A stretch of 64,000 nt of DNA from NCBI RefSeq assembly GCF_017873965.1, contig NZ_JAGGKT010000014.1, forward strand, positions 44,268 to 108,267. Direction: 5' to 3'. The DNA comes from Ammoniphilus resinae. Its GTDB lineage: Bacteria; Bacillota; Bacilli; Aneurinibacillales; RAOX-1. A program made the translations under genes and the position numbers. This document shows positions 60,685 through 64,000 of the stretch, in pieces. Below the pieces are notes generated by a model. It did not search any database, had not been told where the DNA came from, and saw only the letters and a list, made by a program, of their open reading frames with translations. Positions within the stretch are counted from its first letter, which is position 1, and each line of letters begins with the position of its first letter.

Positions 60685-60829
60685 TTATCCACTTACCCAC
60701 AGCCATTCTTTATCCACTTACACACATAATGTGGATGATGAAGAACAGGTGGTAAGTAAGGCGCTGGTGATATAGGGAAGAAAAAATGTCGAAGTTAATC
60801 ACAAATTATTAACATAGATATGTGGACAA
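60685..60829. promoter_or_regulatory. Cluster of DnaA-box-like sites
   Basis: Four nonamers each differ from TTATCCACA by one base, or by more in one case: TTATCCACT at 60685 and 60710, TCATCCACA (minus strand) at 60730-60738, TTGTCCACA (minus strand) at 60821-60829. They fall within 145 bases in the 60629-60896 intergenic region. No dnaA, gyr or recF genes are near, so this is not the usual origin; a DnaA-binding cluster or chance are possible. Confidence 0.4.
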
Positions 60830-60896
60830 ATATAGAAATATCTGGTATCCTTAAATTACTAAAATATTGGGAAAAATTCTTGTTTAGGAGGTTTCT

Positions 60897-61085
60897 ATGG
60901 AATGGTTCGAAATGGAAATTGAATCTTTGAGGGACATAGGTCTTCTGCAAGAAAAGAAAAAGCAAATTAAGGATTCTGTCATTAATCCTGACTTGAATTG
61001 GAATTCGCGAATGGAGCTATATAAACAAGTACAGCTGATCAATATGCGCATCGAGAAATTAAGCTATCGAGCGACATCGTGTTAA
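60897..61085 (+). CDS. Small conserved protein, paralogue of the gene at 29808
   Basis: A 62-residue helical protein preceded by an ideal TTAGGAGG site. Its core IKDSVINPDLNWNSRMELYKQVQLINMRI matches the product of the gene at 29808-30008. Two copies in one window indicate a small protein family with conserved P-x-L-x-W and Y-x-Q-V-Q-x-I-N. Function unknown. Confidence 0.78.
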   Translation: MEWFEMEIESLRDIGLLQEKKKQIKDSVINPDLNWNSRMELYKQVQLINMRIEKLSYRATSC

Positions 61086-61089
61086 ATTA

Positions 61090-61119
61090 AAAGCAGACCA
61101 ACATTCGGTTTGCTTTTTT
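61090..61119 (+). terminator. Terminator of the small protein gene
   Basis: AAAGCAGACC and GGTTTGCTTT pair over about 10 bp with one G-T wobble, followed by T6. Confidence 0.8.
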
Positions 61120-61135
61120 CATGCAGAAAAAAGGA

Positions 61136-61162
61136 AAAGGTCAGCATTTAGGGCTGACCTTT
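61136..61162 (-). terminator. Terminator of ilvD
   Basis: On the minus strand AAAGGTCAGC and GCTGACCTTT form a perfect 10-bp stem with a 7-base loop and a T-rich run after it, 18 bases beyond the ilvD stop. Confidence 0.85.
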
Positions 61163-61179
61163 AAGAAATACAATTTTAC

Positions 61180-62865
61180 TTAGATCTTCATAACTCCACC
61201 AGTGCTTGCGGATGTAACAAGCTTCGAGTAGCGGGCTAAATAGCCCGTTTTAATTTTTGGCTCAAAGCCAGACCACTGCGCTTTGCGTGCTGCCATTTCT
61301 TCTTCAGAAATTTTCGCTTCAAGTATATTCTCATCCATATCAATGACAATGATATCCCCATCTTTAACAAAGGCAAGAGGACCACCCTCAGCAGCTTCTG
61401 GTGAAATGTGACCAACGCTTAATCCGCGAGAAGCCCCGGAGAAACGACCATCGGTAATAAGAGCAACCTTTGTTCCAAGTCCCATTCCTACAATCTGTGA
61501 GGTAGGAGCAAGCATTTCGGGCATTCCAGGTCCGCCTTTTGGTCCTTCATAACGAATGACAACAACATGTCCTTCCTTAACTTTCCCAGTTGAGATTCCT
61601 TCAAGAGCCTCATCTTGAGAATCAAATACAATAGCTGGTCCCTCATGGCGGCGAATTCCAGCATCGACCGCCCCCGACTTAATAACAGCTCCATCAGGTG
61701 CAATGTTTCCGAACAGAATTGTTAACCCACCCTTTACAGTATGAGGGTTGTCCAACGGACGGATAACATCTTTATTTAGAACTTCATGTCCAGCAATGTT
61801 TTCAGCTAAAGTTTTGCCAGTAACAGAAAGCGTATCAAGGTGTAGGGCACCTTCTTTTTTGCTTAGCTCATTCAGGATTGCCGATACACCACCTGCATTG
61901 TGAACATCTTCCATATGGTATTCAGAAGCAGGCGCAATTTTAGATAAATGCGGAACGCGTTGCGCAACTTCGTTAATTCTTTCCAAGGAATAATCAATCC
62001 CAGCTTCATGGGCAAGAGCAAGGGTATGGAGAACTGTATTGGTTGAACCACCCATAGCCATATCCAAGGCAAAAGCATTGTCGATTGACTTTATATTAAC
62101 AATATCCCGAGGTTTCAGGTCCATATCAATTAAGTTCATGATTTGTTTTGCAGCACGTTTAACTAATTCTTTTCTTTCTTCGGAAATAGCAAGAATGGTA
62201 CCATTTCCAGGTAAAGCAAGACCAAGTACTTCGGCTAGGCAGTTCATGGAGTTGGCTGTGAACATCCCGGAGCAAGATCCACAGGTAGGGCAACCATATT
62301 TTTCAAGTTCCTCTAAACCTTTATCGTCGATCTTACCAGATTGATAAGCACCTACCCCTTCAAAAATCGAGGAAAGAGAGATCGAACGGCCGTCTGAAGT
62401 TTTACCAGCTTGCATTGGACCGCCTGTTACTACAATACTAGGAATGTTAACGCGCAATGCAGCCATCATCATCCCCGGGGTGATCTTATCACAGTTCGGG
62501 ATACAAATTAATCCGTCGAACTGGTGTGCAGATACTACGGTTTCAATGGAGTCAGCAATTAATTCACGGCTCGGCAAAGAATAACGCATTCCAATATGGC
62601 CCATAGCAATACCGTCGTCTACACCGATCGTATTGAATTCGAAAGGAACTCCCCCAGCTTCGCGGATCGCTTCTTTAACGATCTTCCCAAACTCTTGTAA
62701 ATGAACATGTCCAGGAATGATGTCGATATAGGAGTTGGCAACAGCAATAAACGGTTTATCCCAATCAGAATCGTCTTGAATGACCCCTGTTGCACGCAAT
62801 AAACTGCGGTGAGGAGCGCGGTCAAAACCGCGTTTTACTATATCGCTACGCATTCTCTTTCTCAT
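61180..62865 (-). CDS. ilvD: Dihydroxy-acid dehydratase IlvD
   Basis: About 561 residues. It is the Fe-S enzyme for the penultimate step of valine, isoleucine and leucine synthesis. Motifs include the opening [36 protein letters not shown] near residue 110 and [19 protein letters not shown] near 182 (cluster cysteines), and [26 protein letters not shown] near 460 in parts. The [16 protein letters not shown] stretch differs from the sugar-acid-type paralogue at 1430-3127. The ATG at 62865 follows GGGGGAA; a frame extension to 62898 is less likely. No T-box leader is seen upstream; the gene stands alone. Confidence 0.95.
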   Translation of the reverse strand: MRKRMRSDIVKRGFDRAPHRSLLRATGVIQDDSDWDKPFIAVANSYIDIIPGHVHLQEFGKIVKEAIREAGGVPFEFNTIGVDDGIAMGHIGMRYSLPSRELIADSIETVVSAHQFDGLICIPNCDKITPGMMMAALRVNIPSIVVTGGPMQAGKTSDGRSISLSSIFEGVGAYQSGKIDDKGLEELEKYGCPTCGSCSGMFTANSMNCLAEVLGLALPGNGTILAISEERKELVKRAAKQIMNLIDMDLKPRDIVNIKSIDNAFALDMAMGGSTNTVLHTLALAHEAGIDYSLERINEVAQRVPHLSKIAPASEYHMEDVHNAGGVSAILNELSKKEGALHLDTLSVTGKTLAENIAGHEVLNKDVIRPLDNPHTVKGGLTILFGNIAPDGAVIKSGAVDAGIRRHEGPAIVFDSQDEALEGISTGKVKEGHVVVIRYEGPKGGPGMPEMLAPTSQIVGMGLGTKVALITDGRFSGASRGLSVGHISPEAAEGGPLAFVKDGDIIVIDMDENILEAKISEEEMAARKAQWSGFEPKIKTGYLARYSKLVTSASTGGVMKI

Positions 62866-62936
62866 TTTAACTTCCCCCACTTCAAAATTTATTTTCATAC
62901 CATTCTAACATTTTTTGTCCAAAATGTGTATTGGTT

Positions 62937-63323
62937 TTATCGTACGACTATCAGATTACTATATTGTGCTATATGTTCCAGCATTTTCTCGCTCAAAGGA
63001 ATAATGAAGTCTGTTCTTCCTTTTTCAAAAACACCACTTCTATTATAAATCCTTGTTGTCTCCGTTGTAACCTTGTAATAAGAGGAACCGAATGAAGCGG
63101 TTACCTTTTCTTCAATATTTGATTGAGGAGAAAAAACCATCTTCCCGGGTTCTAATTCATAAGGAATAATACTTATAATATCAGCGAGACGGATATGGTA
63201 GGAATGATGCGGCTTTTGAAAAATGAGCTCCTTCGTTGTAATGGAGCATCCGTATCTTGTCTTGATCTGCGATAATTTAAGTTCACCTTCCAAGGCTTTG
63301 ATTCGAATGAAGTCTCTATTCAA
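62937..63323 (-). CDS. Hypothetical protein, beta-rich
   Basis: A 128-residue protein without signal peptide or membrane helix. The alternating pattern (ELKLSQIKTRYGCSITTKELIFQKP, YHIRLADIISIIPYEL, KVTTETTRIYNRSG) suggests a beta-barrel of PH-domain type, but this is a guess. TTG 63323 has GGAGGTGA at 7 bases. The gene lies upstream of ilvD on the same strand, 71 bases away. Confidence 0.7.
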   Translation of the reverse strand: MNRDFIRIKALEGELKLSQIKTRYGCSITTKELIFQKPHHSYHIRLADIISIIPYELEPGKMVFSPQSNIEEKVTASFGSSYYKVTTETTRIYNRSGVFEKGRTDFIIPLSEKMLEHIAQYSNLIVVR

Positions 63324-63629
63324 GCCAATTCACCTCCGTTTTTTAGGGTTAGGGACCAAGGACAGGCTAGGCAAAAGTTTAATTTAGTTTATATGAAGCA
63401 GTACTAAGGTTATATAATAAATTTAGTGAAACGAAAGATCAATGGAAACTGTATTTTATTATTCTATTCTAGGTGGAAGATAAAATGACTTTGTACGTGA
63501 TGAACGCTTAGGAGTTTGGTAAAGTGTCTCCATGATGGAATTTACAGGGGGCGTTGGCTGAAAAAGAGGGCGCCAACCATAACAAGACAGATGTCAAAAA
63601 ATGTTTGTATAGAAAGAACAATTTTGAGA

Positions 63630-63658
63630 TTGCCACCACCGTATTTGCATGGTATTAT
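63630..63658 (+). promoter_or_regulatory. Promoter of the 23S rRNA transcript
   Basis: TTGCCA, a 17-base spacer and TATTAT, about 280 bases upstream of 23S rRNA and directed towards it. Confidence 0.6.
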
Positions 63659-63772
63659 AATTCAAGCTGTTTGAGATAAGTTTTTTTCATGTGAAGTGAA
63701 TTTTTTATGAAAAAGCACTTGATCGCAGCAGTGAAATATGATAGATTATTACTTGTCGCTTCGGGCGGCAGA

Positions 63773-63788
63773 TTGTTCTTTGAAAACT
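63773..63788 (+). promoter_or_regulatory. BoxA-like rRNA antitermination sequence
   Basis: TTGTTCTTTGAAAACT is the conserved sequence found in the leaders and 16S-23S spacers of Bacillales rrn operons, here 151 bases before the 23S start. Confidence 0.75.
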
Positions 63789-63939
63789 AGATAACGAAAT
63801 GTAAGTTTTCACCAAATGCGTTTAGTGAGATCTTATGGATTTATCCATTAGAGATCACTTATCCAGCGACCTGTTTTAAGTTAATTAAAGAAACAGGAAG
63901 CCGGGATTAGGAAACAAATCCTAACAAAAAAACCTAGTA

Positions 63940-64000
63940 GGTTAAGCTACAAAGGGCGCACGGTGGATGCCTTGGCACTAGGAGCCGAAGAAGGACGCGG
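63940..64000 (+). rRNA. 23S ribosomal RNA, 5' end (partial)
   Basis: The last 61 bases match the universal 23S start: GGTTAAGCTACAAAGGGCGC, then ACGGTGGATGCCTTGGCACT and AGGAGCCGAAGAAGGACG. The gene continues beyond the window. No 16S rRNA gene lies upstream; the preceding protein gene ends 600 bases away on the other strand. Confidence 0.97.

Larger units (their letters stand above)
63324..63939 (+). other. Leader region of the 23S rRNA gene; no protein gene seen
   Basis: This stretch has no open frame of note and no tRNA that I can fold. It contains an inverted repeat (GTTGGC with GCCAAC, about 63554-63579), the promoter at 63630-63658, a weaker candidate promoter (TTGATC-N17-TAGATT at 63719-63747), and a boxA-like antitermination sequence at 63773-63788. 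The last 150 bases resemble the end of a 16S-23S spacer. There is no 16S rRNA gene. Confidence 0.6.

Noticed and set aside
60685..60829. Chromosomal origin oriC
   Set aside because: Boxes are imperfect and few; dnaA, dnaN, recF and gyr genes are absent from the region.
62866..62936. T-box or other leader upstream of ilvD
   Set aside because: Only about 70 bases separate the two genes, too short for a T-box, and no tRNA-binding bulge sequence is present.

Overview
This window looks like chromosome of an aerobic, endospore-forming, low-to-moderate GC member of the Bacillales. It has a GerA/GerB/GerC germinant-receptor operon, Bacillus-type Shine-Dalgarno sites with many GTG and TTG starts, small proteins known from bacilli (YfkK/DUF1128, YqgQ/DUF910), and the first bases of a 23S rRNA gene at the right edge. 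I cannot name the species from sequence alone.

Region 1 (1-7.7 kb) is a hydroxy-acid or sugar-acid catabolic island: the end of a TctA transporter subunit, a GntR/FCD regulator, an IlvD/Edd-family dehydratase, a two-subunit UxaA-type lyase, an RraA-family protein, an Ldh2-type dehydrogenase and an SDR. Palindromes of the type TGGTC-N-GACCA sit between the divergent dehydratase and lyase genes. Another lies in front of a second GntR gene.

Region 2 (7.9-21.2 kb) is the most interesting part. A GntR/FCD regulator heads an operon with a LarA-superfamily (nickel hydroxyacid racemase-like) protein and a GlcD/GlcF-type FAD plus Fe-S 2-hydroxyacid oxidase. Then come a class III CoA-transferase with an acyl-CoA dehydrogenase. 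On the opposite strand lie two tandem CsiD/GlaH-type glutarate hydroxylases and a fumarate-reductase-like flavoprotein. These are preceded by a clear sigma-54 promoter and a divergent PrpR-like sigma-54 activator. Together they read as a dicarboxylate (glutarate) catabolic locus with two routes: hydroxylation to L-2-hydroxyglutarate, and CoA activation followed by dehydrogenation. A racemase plus a D-2-hydroxyacid oxidase could replace the usual L-2-hydroxyglutarate oxidase. This is inference.

Region 3 (21.2-34 kb) holds the ger operon with a tiny membrane gene at its end, orphan OppD/OppF ATPases with an M24 peptidase, small regulators and zinc-ribbon proteins, a Fur-box-controlled lipoprotein followed by a membrane-anchored relative, an acyl-ACP desaturase-type diiron protein and a lipase-like hydrolase.

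Region 4 (34-63.3 kb) is mostly housekeeping: LCP ligase, TypA, HI0933-type flavoprotein, radical SAM protein, JAMM protein, TatC-MobB-MoaE-MoaD, MgtC, DEAD-box helicase, rRNA methyltransferase, LarB and a shortened LarC, a methyltransferase, inositol-phosphatase family protein, QueF, YqgQ, a class A PBP, a pseudouridine synthase, two phosphoesterase-type enzymes and IlvD. LarC lacks its C-terminal domain, carries six 36-bp His-rich repeats, and is followed directly by a 52-bp hairpin minisatellite. LarB/LarC in the same window as the LarA-like gene supports a nickel-pincer cofactor role.

Region 5 (63.3-64 kb) has an rRNA-type promoter and a boxA-like leader running straight into 23S rRNA, with no 16S gene between them.
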